A DNA stretch of 64,000 bases, from assembly GCA_039566865.1 (NCBI GenBank), contig CM076943.1, positions 12,510,001-12,574,000 on the forward strand. Reading direction: 5' to 3'. Shown in pieces: positions 23,554-38,500 of the stretch. The position numbers were made by a program, and so were the translations under genes. How positions within the stretch are numbered: position 1 is the stretch's first letter; every line of letters begins with the position of its first letter. A model generated the notes under the pieces. That model saw nothing but the letters and a program-made list of their open reading frames with translations. It was not told where the DNA came from and did no database searches. The stretch comes from Aurelia coerulea. Lineage: Eukaryota > Cnidaria > Scyphozoa > Semaeostomeae > Ulmaridae.

Positions 23554-26500
23554 ATGGATGATAAAAAAGAACCAAATGAATTATATTCTTTGAATGAAGA
23601 TGGAGAACAAAAGGCAGTTTCTGAGAAAGAAGAGAAAGAAAATGAGAAAAACAACAATGTGCAAAGAAGAATTGAAACTGCTGAAACAGAAATGATTCTC
23701 TATCCAGTGGCACCAAAAGCAAGGTCACAGGCTGATGATCATGTCGATGTAACAATCAGCCCAGCTTTTCAGACATTAGATCAGGTTTGTCTTTTGCCTT
23801 CTCACCTTATATGCATTTAGGTTACGGTAAACGTTTGTAACACAAGATTTAGTTTTCTCTCCCTAAAAGCCAAACTACTTAGTGGCGGAATCCAGTAAAC
23901 AATACATCATTCAATGCACAAGAATGTGGGGCTCCTATCCAAAGCAAAATAATTGGCAATTATTGTAAAATTATATTTTCCAGGCACATTCATTGCTTAA
24001 AAGAGTGTGCAACATTCAAAAGGTATTTTGTACCCTTGCGTTTGAGGTAATAAAATCTGACTTGTACCAGCAGGAAGTACAGATCTTAACCCTATTCGTA
24101 CTGGGGGGGGGGGGCGTTTTTCGCCCCCCCTAACAGACTTTGCTGCGTTACGCTAAAACGACAAGAGATATAACCACCAGTTTGGTGACTTTTACTCAAA
24201 TTTCATAGGCAATTAAATTCTTAACATTTCATTGTTCTACCTCTGATCATGTGACCACAGTAATACCATATTTGGAGAGTAGTCAACAAAAAAAACCTTA
24301 AAATGTCCGTAGTTTTTGTCTCGTTTGCTTGATCGATCTCAAACATGCACCATTCGATTGCATTTGATGAGTACTTTCATTTGATATATAAATTTTTCAT
24401 ATTTGCTGATGTCAGCAAAATTTAATATCTATGACGTCATTCACATTTATGACGTCATTTACCTAATAAAGAACTGTCAAATATAAATTTTTTTGGTCTA
24501 ATTTGCTTCGTCTTATTAATATGATTCATTTTGAGTCTATATTTACCAGATAAAAGGGCAGGACTGGCAAAAACCTGCGATTAAAGTAAATGCATGCAAA
24601 ATTTTGCAAAGTATGTATTTTTAAACTATAACATGTTTCCTACTATTTGAAACAAATTTGGAGAAAATCGGTTGAGTGTTTGATTAAATAGAATTTTTCT
24701 GGTTAAGAAGGTATAAATTTGCCAATTTTCGTCAGTTTTTCGGTTGCCTAGCAACGAATCACGTGACTTATTAATTGTCATTGTTATATTTGAATAGCCA
24801 ATTGTCTAAAGAACAATAGGGATAAGTCTTATCGTTGTATCTTTTGTAGTTTTGGAGAAAAAGAGGGGGGGCGAAAAACGCCCCCTCCCCAGTACAAAAT
24901 ACCTAAAAAATCGCCCAGTACAGATAGGGTTAAAGCTTCTAAATTCTGTCTGGGATTTTTCAAATTCCTCCTCCCCTTAAAACTATACCCTGTCAAAAAT
25001 TGGCAAATAATTTTTCTGCTCTCCCACAGTTTTATTTGGCTATAAAAGATGGACTAGAGGACATAGAAATATATTGTGACTTTGCATGCTCGAAGTCTGT
25101 CTTGGCTGTGTGCAAAGTTTTGAGCCATTCAGAGAAGTCTGTCCTGGCTGTGTGCAAAGTTTTGAGCCAATCAAATGAATCAAAGGGTACAAAATAGCTT
25201 TGTTGTACCTGTGCCTAATGGATTTTCAGTCCTTGGAAAAGGGACTTTTTCTCATGCCATTTTATTTGTAAGCATCAAAACCAAACAAGCCACAAAATAG
25301 TTTGGAATGCTGAAACAGCTCATCGATGTCAAAACAGAGTAAGTGAAAGCAGATACAGACATTCTGAAATTCCATGAAAACGATTACATTATTCTTTCAA
25401 TCAAATTGGAAATAAATCGAGAGTTAATTAACTAATTATTTGCACTCAAATCTTGGACCAATTAACTCCAAAGGGAACCACATAAAGTTATCTCGGGGGC
25501 TCGTTATTTCGGTTTTAAACTGTACCAGGGTTTCTTTCGTGGTCTTCCATGACAGTTCGTCTTGAGCAAGAATCTTGTTCTTGAAAAAGCTGCTGCAGAA
25601 AATGGCTATTATGATGCACCACAACGGCAACGGTGCCCAGAGACCAGGACTTTTGATCAATTTAAAACTTGAAACTGTTTGTCTCGAGGGGTATTTTGCT
25701 CCCAAAAATCTCTTACACCTTCGGCAAAGCAGGCAAAGCCCGTTTGTTTTGAAGAAAAATCCATCAAAAATCTTTTTTTTCCGAAAAATCTTGCATGCTG
25801 TTTTGAAAGAGTGAAATCCCCCTCGGTTAGTTTAACAATCATTTGATGACTACGTGGTTGTAAACGTTTTGAGTTTGCCGAGGCATTCAAGGCACTAGAA
25901 AACCAGAGGAAAACCTGAAAACTTTATACTGTATCTTAGTACAATGATCCCAGCAAGAAATCGTGATAAAGAATTGCTAAAATCAAGGGGGAACACAATC
26001 ATTCTGTCAGCGTAAATAATTATCTTTCCCATTCTATCTTCATGATCAAGTTTTTAAATTTTAGACAAATGAACAAAACTCGTGAATAATGATACTCGTA
26101 TTTTCGCTCCGATAGTTTCTTCACGAGTGTAGGCCAACGAATAGTTTTACTAACATAACATCGAAGGGTTTTATTGTGTATCCTTTTCATATAGTGTAGC
26201 ATGACAACTTGGTAACCATGCAGACAAAGCTAAAATAGAATGTCCAAATTGTTGCAATTTTATTGCTCTATGATACAAAGTTAAAGTTGCTAAATCTCAG
26301 AGGACTTCCGCGTGCAGGGAAAAATGTGTGAACAAAAATAAACTAAGGGGGAATCAGCCCCCAGGTCAGACAGGGTTTGAACAACAAGATAAATAGTTAA
26401 TGGTGTATGATTGTAATTAGTTGCAAATAAATTAGTCTACAAAATACATTGTGATTGTAATTAGTTTCCTTTTGTCTTTATTGTTATTAGCAGATTTTTA

Positions 26501-29500
26501 ATTTATGAGAGTTTTTGGCACGGCCCCCTGAAAATCAGTCATATTTACTAAAGGGGCTACCGTACATGAATAATTTTGAAATGAAATTTTGAAATGAAAA
26601 TAGAACCCATCCATGTTTAAGGAACATCTGCCAAAAAGGACCGTTGTTTAGAGCATTTTGGGCCCCAAAACCCACCTATATGGGCGGCACATACCTGTAC
26701 CTTCAACATGCCTTGTACCACCACCCCCTCGGTCCTATGCAACTGTGTAAGACACGAGAAAATTGAATCTACAACCCCTCCACAGCAGCCACACAAACAG
26801 GGCTCATTTTTTTAGGACAACTTTTAGTCTTGTAGTATCTTATAAAAAGATGAAGCGATTTATTTCTGATGAAGTGACAGCGAAACGTCATTTGAGTACC
26901 GGGTGAGTCAAAAAAAGTTTACCCGTTTGGCGGGCTGTGGAATAATATGTATGCGGCTGATATTCAAAACTGAAATGTTAATCGATCATGCAAAGGCTAA
27001 CTTAGTTTATTTTGTAAAATTACTCATCCCTAAGACCCAAACATTGGAAAAATGTCTGTAAGGGGCATGCATGTATGGGAACAAAAATTCCACGTTCCAT
27101 TCTGGTCCATGATTTACTTGCTATTGAAATAAAAGTTCTATTTCTGAAACTGAAAAATTGTAGTGAACTTAAATTTCCATGCCAAATAAATCATGGACCA
27201 GAAAGGAACGTGGAATTCTCGATTCCCATACAAACCCTTACAAGCATTTTTCCAATTTTTGGGTCTTGAAGATGAGTGATCTTACCCAACAAAATTTTCT
27301 CATCTAAGTTGGCCTTTGACTGGTAGATTAACACTTTAGTTGTTAATATCAGCCACTTACTTTTTATTTCACAGCCCACCAAACTGGTAAATTTTCTTGA
27401 CTCACCCGATACAATATTTTCGAATTTCTTTATTGCATTTATATAGTTGATAGAAATGAGCTAATGATTTATCATTCTCTTATAAAGAGATTTATTGGTT
27501 TTCTTTAGCTGTTTGCCAATGGCCAGATAACAGGTGAGAAAGCTGCAAGGCTGAAGGCAAAATACCAAGATTTGCTGGAATTTTTGAAAACCACGAGGGA
27601 ATCAGAATCCAGTCTTCTATACGACGCTAAATCGCTAATTCAAGAAGCCCAAAGGCAGCGTCTGGAGTTGGAAAAAGGAGAAGCGTTTCCTGATATAGAG
27701 GACAATGAAGTGAAAAGACTTCGAAGTCAGTGGCTGAAGCACAATAATGAAATGTCAGCTGCGGATGAACGCATGTACCAGCTAGAATTTAAGGTTGAAA
27801 ATTTGAAAGAAGAAAGAAGGTTACTTGAAAGAGAGTATAGTAGAAGGCCAAAGACAGACGAATTAGACAAGCAATTAAAAGATCTCAATACGAACATTGA
27901 TGATTTGAGAATTGAGATTGCGCAAAGAAGCCACGAAAAAAACAATCTAAAGGATGAGTTGTCTGTAAGGGAGCACCAGATTGAAGTGCTATTGAAAAAT
28001 ATTGAGAAAAAAGATGTTGACCAACAAGATCTCAAGGTTTGTTCGTTACACCTGCTTTTTTAGTGTCCTTACTCGAAACATTTGCCATGACTTAGGCCAC
28101 ATCCACACGTATCCGGATATTTTTGAAAACTTTTTTTATCCGTTAAAAAATATCCGTGTCCACACGAGGACCGTGTTCGAAAATATTCCCGTCCACACAA
28201 AAGCACTGCAACATTAAAAAACGACCAATATCGGCTATAAGCATGCGTAGATTAACAAAACGCCCTTGCGTGATCCCCAAATACCCTAGTGCATGCTCTG
28301 ATATGTAGTGAATCGATGCTGTGACGTCAGCGTTTTTGAAAAGCTCCGTTTTCACCCGTCTACACGAGAAGAAAAAAATGGCGTTTTCAAAAAGATCCAT
28401 TGGAGAGCATTTTCGAAAGCTTCGTTTTAGGTGACCGAAGACGCTGTCTCCGTGTGGACGCGAACCCAAAACGGATAAAAAAGGTGCATTTTCAAAAATA
28501 TCCGGATACGTGTGGACTGGGCCTTAGCTATATCGAGTGGCCGCTATATATAGGCTACAGAACACACCTTTTGGGTCCTTACTTGAAACTTTTGCTTTTG
28601 CGAGTGACCGCCATGCTAATGAAAATGCATACGCACCCATTGTTTCTTTAAACAGACCCTTTAAAGGCTCGAGAACGGGCTTAAATTGAAACTTCGTTAA
28701 CATTATTCTCTATTTAAAGTACAATTTAAATTGTTTTGTTTGTTTGTTTGTTTGTTTGTTTGTCTGCTTCTAGCTGAACATGGCTATTCTTGAAGAACAA
28801 TTTTCAATCATTCCATGAGTAATTTAGGTTTAATCTAGAGTGATTATTTTCTTTCAGGCACATTGTCCAAAATGTTTGCTTTCAATCTATAAGTTGTTCG
28901 TCTCTTTGTAAAATGAACTTGATTTAAAACATTTAATATGTTGAATTCAGGTAATGTTTCTGTCCTTGCCCTTTAAGTTCTGCATGGTGATAGATTGCAT
29001 TTTATTTCGTTCTCAGGATCAGTTATTGAAGATACATTCAGAGCCAGCACACTTGTCAAAACAGTCAGACTTGATAATGAGACACCAAAGGTTTGTAACC
29101 TATCTCACTTATGCTTTGCTCTTCAACGGTCTTTCCGGGTAAGTCAGAAAAAATATTTGGATATTTGCATTTCATAAAATCATGAAATGTCACTATGGTT
29201 TTTCTTGAGGAAACGGACACTTTCTTCATAATTCTTCAAGAGAAGAATTTCGTTAAATTTCTATGCAGAAAGTATAGCAGAATATTGGAATTTTTTGCTG
29301 TGTTGAAAACCTGTACACCTTAAACAGTTTAGCAGATTCAAGTAGACTGGTAACACATAGCTATCAACTTAGATGAGAATATTTAGTTTGTCAAAATGAC
29401 AACATGACAAAGCGGATCAAAGTTCACGTTTTCAGAGCTTGGCGATGGAGAAAAAAACTGTAACTACAACAAATATAGTTTCTGTTAACCAACAAGTAGA

Positions 29501-32500
29501 AATATTACATTGATATTTGTTAAAATACTGTTTGGTGATCGCAGCGACACTGACAGAAGACCAAAACTGATGGAACAATTTGTCCACTGTCTGTGTTTGC
29601 AAAATTATTAGTCCTACCGAAAGTCATAAATATAATGTCTGTTTCAAATCAGACGTCACGTGAGATTTGCGATAACGCCAAATTACTCATGCAAAACATT
29701 TAAATTGTTGCTGTTCGTGGAGATTTGCACACGACATCAAGTTCGAGACAGACATTAGTTGCCCCCCTCTACCATGACATGGAAAACATTGATACTTTTT
29801 CTTACCCACTTTTTGTAATCTTTTTGTCAGGGATTACGTAGAGAAGCGAGACCACCTTACACAACAGATTAACGACTTCAACAGTGAGGTAATTTCCTGT
29901 TTCTTTTACTGCCAGTGTTGCAATATGACAAAAAGCAGGACTACGGGCGAGTAAACAAGATCTAGGCCTGGGTTACACGATACCGTATTGCTTTTCGCAT
30001 CGGATTGGTTTCAACTTATCTTCATCAAAATCGCACGCAGTTACACAACGCCGGATTGCCATGAACCCATTTTTGGTTGCAGTTACACGACACCGACTCA
30101 CCCTCCACTGCGAAGTCTAAATTTATCGTCTTCGACAACTGCGAAGCCGAAATGGAGTGGGGCCACATCGGACTGTAGATCAGGGCCATCGAGAGCTAGC
30201 TTGGGCCCTGGAGTGATTCATAGGATCGGGCCTCAGAGGGAGGGGGGAATGGGCGCCAGGAAAATTTTCCAAGACCACGCCCTTCAGACTCTCGGAGAAT
30301 GAAGGAAACGCCCATTTTAAGAAAACTAGTTTGAACAATTTTTTAGGAAACTGTTTTCTTATGACTATGTTTAAAAAAGATAAATGGCTATAAAAAGTTG
30401 ATGTAAAGAGATTTTACAGCAATAACTAATTTTTGTGGAACGCTATTTTTAAGGGGGCCCGGGCCCCGGACCTTTTACCCTCCCCCTAACCCCCTATCGA
30501 CGGTCCTGCTGTATATACCTTTTTGCCACTCCTTGTAAATCTTTAGCAATTCATAGCTTTGGGATCTCATTCCTTTTATGTGCTCTAACTTTAGATAAAG
30601 AAGGTCGGAGAGAAAAAATCCATGTATCTCACTGAAAAAGATCAATTATCGAAGGCGCTCGATGAGCAAAGAAACATTTACGAAGAAAAGGTGAGTTGCC
30701 ACTTTCGATACACGTTTATTTTTAGTTTGTAAGGAGCTGGCTGTAAGAAATTAGAATTTGTTGCACGTGACCTCCTTCGTTTACACACGACCCCATATAA
30801 AGCAGTCTCTGTAGAGTGACAGGGCCAGCACTTGTTCCAAATCTTTTAAACGATGTAGAAAGGTGGATGCGAAGTTCTATGACATATTTCTTCGAAGTGA
30901 ATGGCTTTACAGAAGGGCAAAGAAACTTTAGCCGTTGAACTTCTGAAATCTTCAATATTTTCAGAATTACAGTGTTTATCACTGGTGTTTATCTCCTTTT
31001 TTAAGAATTTAAGAAAAAATTTGAAAAAAAGCTTAAAGCCATCATGATTTCTAAACTTTTTGACGAAACATGTAATGATTTTCATGACAGCCATAGCTTA
31101 TTATGAATGTTGACAATATGGTATCAAGAAAAGTCTGTCACTCTTCTGGTTTCTCGATTTAGAAAGTTGATGACGTCACATCCTCAAATTAGTTAACATA
31201 ATGAAATACGTTGTTATTTCGAAAATATTCATGATTTCTGAAAAGCCCAACGGTAGAATGATAGATAAGTAGCTAAAGTTTCTTTCGAGCCATTCAATCA
31301 AAAGAAATAGGTCACAGAATTTAACACCCACCTTTTACACCGTTTTAAAGATTTGGAACGTATGCTGACTGGGCAATCGTAGCAAAATGATTAAACGATT
31401 CTGGCCTAAATTGTAGCTTGAATAGGGGTTGTTTTAATGTATTTGCTTTGTTTCATAGGAGAGGGAAGTTGATCTCTTGGTGAAAGAATGTGATTTTGCC
31501 AAAGAGCAACAAGCAGAGCTTTTAGGTGACAGGTAAAAATGAATGTTAAACTTTAATGGCAATTTACGAAAATCTTGCTGATTTTGAGATTATCGCTTAT
31601 CAATTTGAGAACCCATTGGAACGTGAAATGTTGTTGAGGTCAGTTCATTTCAGTTTGCAATTCTACTGCATACATATGCCCTTAAAATAATTACAATATA
31701 GTACTTCAAAACAAAAAGTTACAAGGAATTACAAAATAACAACTTAACAAAATTTTTAAGGGATTTCGTATGCATGGGATTTCTTAAAGGAGGAGCTCTC
31801 TCGATAGGTAAGCTAATGGAGGAGAGAGCAACCCCTTGGTTAAAAACAAAATTTTGGAGTTTGCTTGATGATAAAGATTTCATGGAGCAAAAAATGTCAT
31901 CAATTTCATATTTTACGTATGACTGTTAATGTTGGCTGGTTGTTTGAAGGTTTAGGACTGGTAGTTAATGGCAAACAAATCGAGCTTAAGTAGTTGATGC
32001 CGGAAACTCATTACTGTTGAAACTTGTTTTATGCCATGCAAAATGCTGTTCCTGTTAGGTTTCTAATAGACTTCAGGCCATATTGCAAAGTGTTTTAGCG
32101 TGTCAGAAGAATGTCACCCATTACGTGCTTGCCATGTATTATGTTGATAAGCTTGTGAAAGCATATTAAAAACAAATGAAAACGAGATAGCGAACTTATT
32201 AACAGATTCATAAACGAATATCAGCAGTTTCATTTCAATAGATGCTGCAGCTTGAGAAATTGGAGAGTGAGAAATATAGGATTACAAGGTGCATAAAGAT
32301 TTTCAAAGGCAATAGCCCGTACAAGTTTTTTCTAAAGGATGAATATTGGTTTGATGTTAGCACCATAAGCAGGTCCCCAAACAACAATTCCATATTGAAG
32401 AAAAGAAGCAAATGAATAGTGTGATGTAACGTTTTTATAAGAATAGAAGTTTCATGAATAGAAAGAAATACCAGATGCCTTGACTGTGCCATACAATGGA

Positions 32501-35500
32501 TCTCAATTATCAGGCACATGCATTGCTTTGTATAAAGATTCACCTTTGGTTGTGATACGCATGCTCTGATCTACATTATCTTTTCACTTTAGGACGAGTC
32601 TTGATTTGAATTTGAAACACAGCCTGCTTGACAAGAAAAACGAACATGATATTCATGCGAGAAAGCAAAGAGAAAAAGACCGCAATTTAAAGTAAGTGTA
32701 TTTGACGAGAATGCTACAGTAAAGTCCCTGCATATAACAAACTCAAAGTTTTATGTCAGGATGTTTGGTTTCTTATATGTAATAACATATCTTAAAAGTG
32801 GCTGGCATATTTCTTACATTTCCAATTAAGAAGCTTTTCTTTCATGTTGGATACTTCCCTCCATAAGCGTATTGGAAGATAAAATGTGGGGGAGCTGTCC
32901 GGTAAAGAGTCCATAGTTTGCCAAAGTTTTTGTCTGACTTATAGCAGATTTTGCCCGAAAAGAGCTGCTGTTTGTAAATTTTTCCAATCCTGGAGGGCTG
33001 CCGGCCTCCCAGCCCTCTTGCACTCTACGCTTATGCTTTCCTCTGTCAAATTGTATCTTCAAGTATGGAAAATGATTTAGGATATCCCATTCTTATGAAG
33101 GTCTACAGAATTAAAGGTCTGAAGATCCAAATTATTACTTCTCATTTCTTGGTTTGCATATCCAATATGAAAGGTCGGAAAGCAATTTTAACATCCAATC
33201 CAGTGACAATTATTTCATTATTTTAACCATAAGGAATAAAATAAGGATCTCCTGCCAAATTCATTTCGTTCTTGACAAAATACACTAAATAGAATTTAAA
33301 GATCCGTGGAATTTTAAAATTCTGGTTATTTTTAAAAAACTTTGACCATTTTTTGGGATACCTGGAACTTTAAAGGCAATCTGTCTCATTCATGATTGGC
33401 TGAAGATTGTATAGGGGGATTAAAGATTTGTGTGGCAGGATTAACAGAAAAGAATTGAAAAAGAGATCGTTTCGAATTTAACTTAATTTTTATAATGCGA
33501 AAAATTCTAAGAGTTTGGGCCCCAGCTCCATTCCTTTGCCTAAGCTTTGTTCTCTTTGTTCTCTAAACCAATCAGCTGTCTGGCAGAGTTCTTTTAAAGA
33601 AGAAGCCTCTTCACTTCATTTATAGGACTTTGAAGAAAGCTGACCTTCAACTGAAAATAGCCTTAGATGGTTTAGCACACATTAAATCAATTTACGACAA
33701 AACAAAAAGTCAAGTGGATTCATTGCCTAAGGATGATGGAAGTCTATTTGATAAAAGGAAAGAATTGCAAAGGGAAGTTGACATTGTAAGGCATAACCTG
33801 GCGAAACAGGTAAGACAATCATTCTTTGCAGGGCCCCTTTTTACATACTAGCGGTGTGTACTGGGTGGGCAGGTGCTCCCTAGCTTTTTCAAATAATAGG
33901 TCTATTGTCCCTTTTAATCAAGGGAACAGCTGTTTGCTCCCTGAGTACTGGTCCTTTAAAAGAGACTCTGATTCTTTGAGTTGAGTGCACTTGAAACAGC
34001 CACGAAGCAATGGTAACGCTTGGAGTTTCTTCTCTTTATTCAATTTTTGGATTATTTTTCAGCTTCTTGGAAGATACTTTTTTATCGATAGATTTAACCT
34101 TTTCGAGAGTTTCTCGAGTTACTAGTTAGGGAAATTGACAAAATAAGGAAAATAGTTTGGATCCAAATTGACTTTTGAATGATTCGTTTGAATCTGCATG
34201 CTTGGCATGTGCCATCCGTTCGTTGGCTGTTGTTGTCGCCATGTTCATAGCCCATGAAAATGACGACAACAAAAAGGTAGCACGTGGGAAGCATGCTAGT
34301 TGAAAAAGACCCTTTCTTCATGCGAAAGACTGATAGTTGCTATTTTGTAGCTATTCATGTAGAGAAGGTGTTGTGGCGCAATGGTGTAATCCTCTGACTT
34401 TGCAGCCAGAAAGATCAGGCAGACAGGGCTCGGTCCCAGGTAGATCCCTGCCACTTCAGCGTCATGACAAGGGCTTGCAGAATCGATTAGGTCTTCTGCA
34501 CGTCTGCTATCCCAGCACTTGGCGCTAAAAACTGCAACTGCACCTTCACCTACAACGCAGAACTTTTCGTTGGGACGCCCGGTTTTCCAGTGATATGGAT
34601 GGATTAGAATACCGGGTGAGCCAGAAAATAGTTCCCACTTTCGAAAATTCGTAGCACCACAAGTACTTCATGGATTTGAATGATTCAAATTGTAGTTAAA
34701 AGCCAAAAGATTGAAGTATTTTTGCGATTTTTCTCGTCTTCTTACGAGCATTGCAAATATAGGTAAATTCAACTTTACAAAAATTTCATTGCTGCAAAAT
34801 GACTGAAAAGGGCCCAAAACACTTGATCAAATCGTAGGACTCTCCTAACACAGAACAATTCGCACAGGGGTTTTACCTATCTCAATCGTTATAAGACATA
34901 GATTTTCAAACGGATACTGAAGATTTCCAATCCCATGGCGATAGATGTGCAGACGATATCTCTCACTCATGAGAAATTGCATTTTCTTTGTTGTTCTGGG
35001 CGAGATGTCCTTTATGATTTGATCAAGCAGTTTAGGCCTTTTTCAATCATTTTGCAACCATCAAGTTTTTGTAAACTTGAATTTACCAATTGCTATGAAT
35101 TTTCAAATGTGGGAACTTTTTTTCTGGCTCACCCGGTATATGATTTTGTTTTGTTCTAGAATGGTCTTACTGCATATGAGCGGCAATGTGTTGATCAGGG
35201 AATCCACGAAGAAGAACAGCTGTTAGCTGAGCAAGGGCAGTTGCGCATTGATGTTGTTGACCTAACGAGACTTGCTCAAATCAAAGCAGATGAACGTGAA
35301 CAAAAAGCTCGCGATTATTTAAAAGCTGACTTAAGATATCAAAAAGCGTTGGAGGATCTGAGAACAAAGGAACTTACAATTCAGGACAGTGCAAAGAAGT
35401 ATATTGAAGTTCAGCATAGGTAGGGATATCATTTTGCTTTCTTTACTGATAAATTAGGGAATTTGTTGGGGAGACAACATACGGTTTGTCCGAGGAAACG

Positions 35501-38500
35501 TATGTGTCCCCCGTGCAGTAGGTTAATGCGCATGCGCAGTAGCGTTTTGGGTTGGAACTCTGACGGGCGCATGAGCATTAACCTACTGCACGGGTGGACG
35601 GGGGGACACGTAAGCTCCCTCGGCCAAACCGTATCTCATCTCCCCAACAAGAATAGGGCGGGGGGGGGGGAACTTGAGTGCCCTTGGCTTGGTACACGTA
35701 TTTTTTGTAGGAAACCTTTGATAAGAAATTCAACTCTCATATCGCCAAAAGATAGAGAATGTCCAGTGCTGGGAAAATATAACTTCAGAAGCTATTTATT
35801 TTGATAAAGTTTCTAAAGTTTTCCCGACTCATTCGGTATACCATCAGCGACCCCGGGAGGGTAAATTTGTTGGTCAAAACTACAGAGTGAAACAGCAAAA
35901 TTTCAAAAATATGCTGTAGCCAATGTAGACGGCTCAACTTTAATCTTCATCAGTATATGTTCCTACAATAACTGTAGCGCCTACCTATGAACCTGTAGTA
36001 TTGTGTAATATACCATCAGGGATGCCTGACGGGCATATTCTTGAGGGAGAGGAGTAGGGGTAAACAGCAAATTGAACAGCAAAATAATGGGACAATATTG
36101 AAAAACGGCCGTTGTAGAGAGGGCCCCCCTAGCGCCTCTCCTTAATTGGTTGTCCTTCAAGATCTCTACAACGACATGCCGATTTTCCGTTGCAGATTGC
36201 AGGATTTTGCAAAACGATACGATATAATAAAGAATGAGAGGAACAAATGCGTCAACTTGATTCAAACCAGCACTCAGGTAAGTCGTATTTTAATGATATG
36301 TCAAAGTAATACCTTCCGTAATCATGTTAATCGTACTGAGAAAGCTTGCTATCGTCTTGTGAAAACGTTTCATTGAGGATCTTATAATATTTTACAAGTG
36401 CGTTTCATTTGAACTCTTGCGTGGCATGCAATAGAGACAGCAATCCTCAATTCCTGAACAAAGCTACTTTTTGTTTCCTTTCGTGCTGTAAAAAATTCAT
36501 TTCTGGTTGCTTTTTGGCTCCTTGGTATTGGCCTACCTTTTTGTCTCTCATTCGTTGGCCCATGCATTTAAATTTACTTCTATTTCATTTTCTCTGTGAT
36601 TTACATTAATGGGGCTGGAAACTTGATGCTGTGCAGCAATCATTGCCCATGCGTTGAGTTGGTCATTGTGAAAAAGTATGACCTACTAGGGCGAGGGAAG
36701 CAAAGTTCCCTTTCTGAGGATCTCCAAAGTGTAGGCTCAAGTTCTATGCAAAGATTTGTGATGTATTTCTTAGAATTAAATGGCATCAAATAAACTTCAG
36801 CTACTTTCCAATGTTCTACCGTTGGACTTTTCAGAAATCTTCAACATTTTCAGAATTAAAGGGTTTTTCTTCATTGTTCACGAGTTCAAGAAAGATTTCG
36901 AGAAAAACTGGAAACCATCGTAATTTCTAAGCCTTTTGAGGAAACGTAAAATAATTTTCAAAACCATATTATATGAATGTATACACTGTGGTATGAAGCA
37001 CAAGTCTTTCAGTCTTCTGGTATTTGGAAATTTGATTACGTCACATCCTCACATGAGTTGAAATATAAAATAGGCTGTAATTTCGAAAACTAAGATTTCT
37101 GAAAAGTCCAACGGTAAGCTTCTAGCGAAGTAGCCAATGTTTCTTTGAAGCAATTCTTTTCAAAGAAATAGGTCATGGAATTTTACACCAACCTTTGCAA
37201 AGAATTAAAACCCATGCTAGCCTCCAAAGAGCCACAAAATGTGTTGTTTGGCACACCCCATAGTTCACATTATCCCCCTTCTTTTTCCAGAGAGCTGCTG
37301 AGATGAAAGAAAAAATCAAGATTCTGCAAAATGAAATCGAAATATTACGAACAGCAGCGGCTGCTAGAGAAAGGTTTGTTCATGATTTTTAATGTCTAGA
37401 TATTCTAGCAGAATAAACACCGAGATGTGATTTAAAAGTATGTCAGTAAATACCGTCAACGAATAGATCACACCAGCAGCCCCATTTGGCTGACAGGCCT
37501 ATTCTGTGTATTGATTGAGCTGTGCTTGTCTGTAAACCTTGATATCTCGAATTCTCTTCGGGTCGGAAATAGCGTAGCCTGCGTGAAGCCTCAAAATAGC
37601 GGGGTTCGACTGTATCTGAAAGAAAGAGCCATCTCGACCTAAAACGGCAAAAGTGTAACATGTGAAGTTTTTAATGATGGTCCAGAATAGAATAGCATGT
37701 GTTCAAATTTCGCGAAGATTCAATGCTAACCATGATCCATTGTGACCCCAAAGTCGACTTTCGTATGATCTGAAAGTCATCTCTGGCCTAGGTAATTTTT
37801 GTTTTGTTTTCATTCGGCGCACAAAGGATTGTGGCTAGCAATGGGCTTTTATTGTGTCGTTTGTCAAACCTTTGCGTCTTAATTATGCTTTGACTTGGAA
37901 TCCAGTGAACAATGTATAGTTTCCACACCAGTATATGCTGCCCTAGGTCCCATACCAATCCATCTGGCGCTCTGGGTAGTAATGGCTCGTTAGTATTTTT
38001 CTGATAATTGATAGCTGGATATCATTTTCTAGTTATTTAGAAATGTGAGCCAATTTTCTTGTTACACAATCGATGCCACGCAAATGATTGTGCTGAAAAT
38101 TGTTGCCAATGCCTTACACATGCTCGCTCAGACTATCGTTGAATGTTTCGCATTTGCGTCTACAGGCACCTTCAAAAGGCAAAATTAAAGCATGCAAGTG
38201 CTGTAGTGATCAGGGATAGTCTTCGCAATGAAGTCAGCAAACAACAACTGACTGCTGAGGAACTGAAAGAGAAGAGAGAACAACAGGTAATGCATTTGTA
38301 GTGGAATTCATTACCCTTTTACATCATCCTCTCAGTCATAATCTAGATTTATCTCGAGTCTTTTTGTAAATTTCCTTTGAAAAATTCCATGCCGATCATG
38401 GTCGCCGAATATTTTCCTCGTTTAAACCCCCGTCGAACCAAATCTTCACTGTCCAATCAGATTGCATGGATTTCGATGGGGCCAATAGCAATTGCAAAAT

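Noticed and set aside
25436..25705. 89-aa minus ORF with a possible membrane segment
   Set aside because: Located in CCDC146 intron 1; no domain, no partner exon or start context. Could be a decayed insertion, but cannot be supported.
34363..34450. tRNA gene
   Set aside because: A- and B-box-like motifs are present, but the acceptor, anticodon and T arms do not pair and a SINE body follows.
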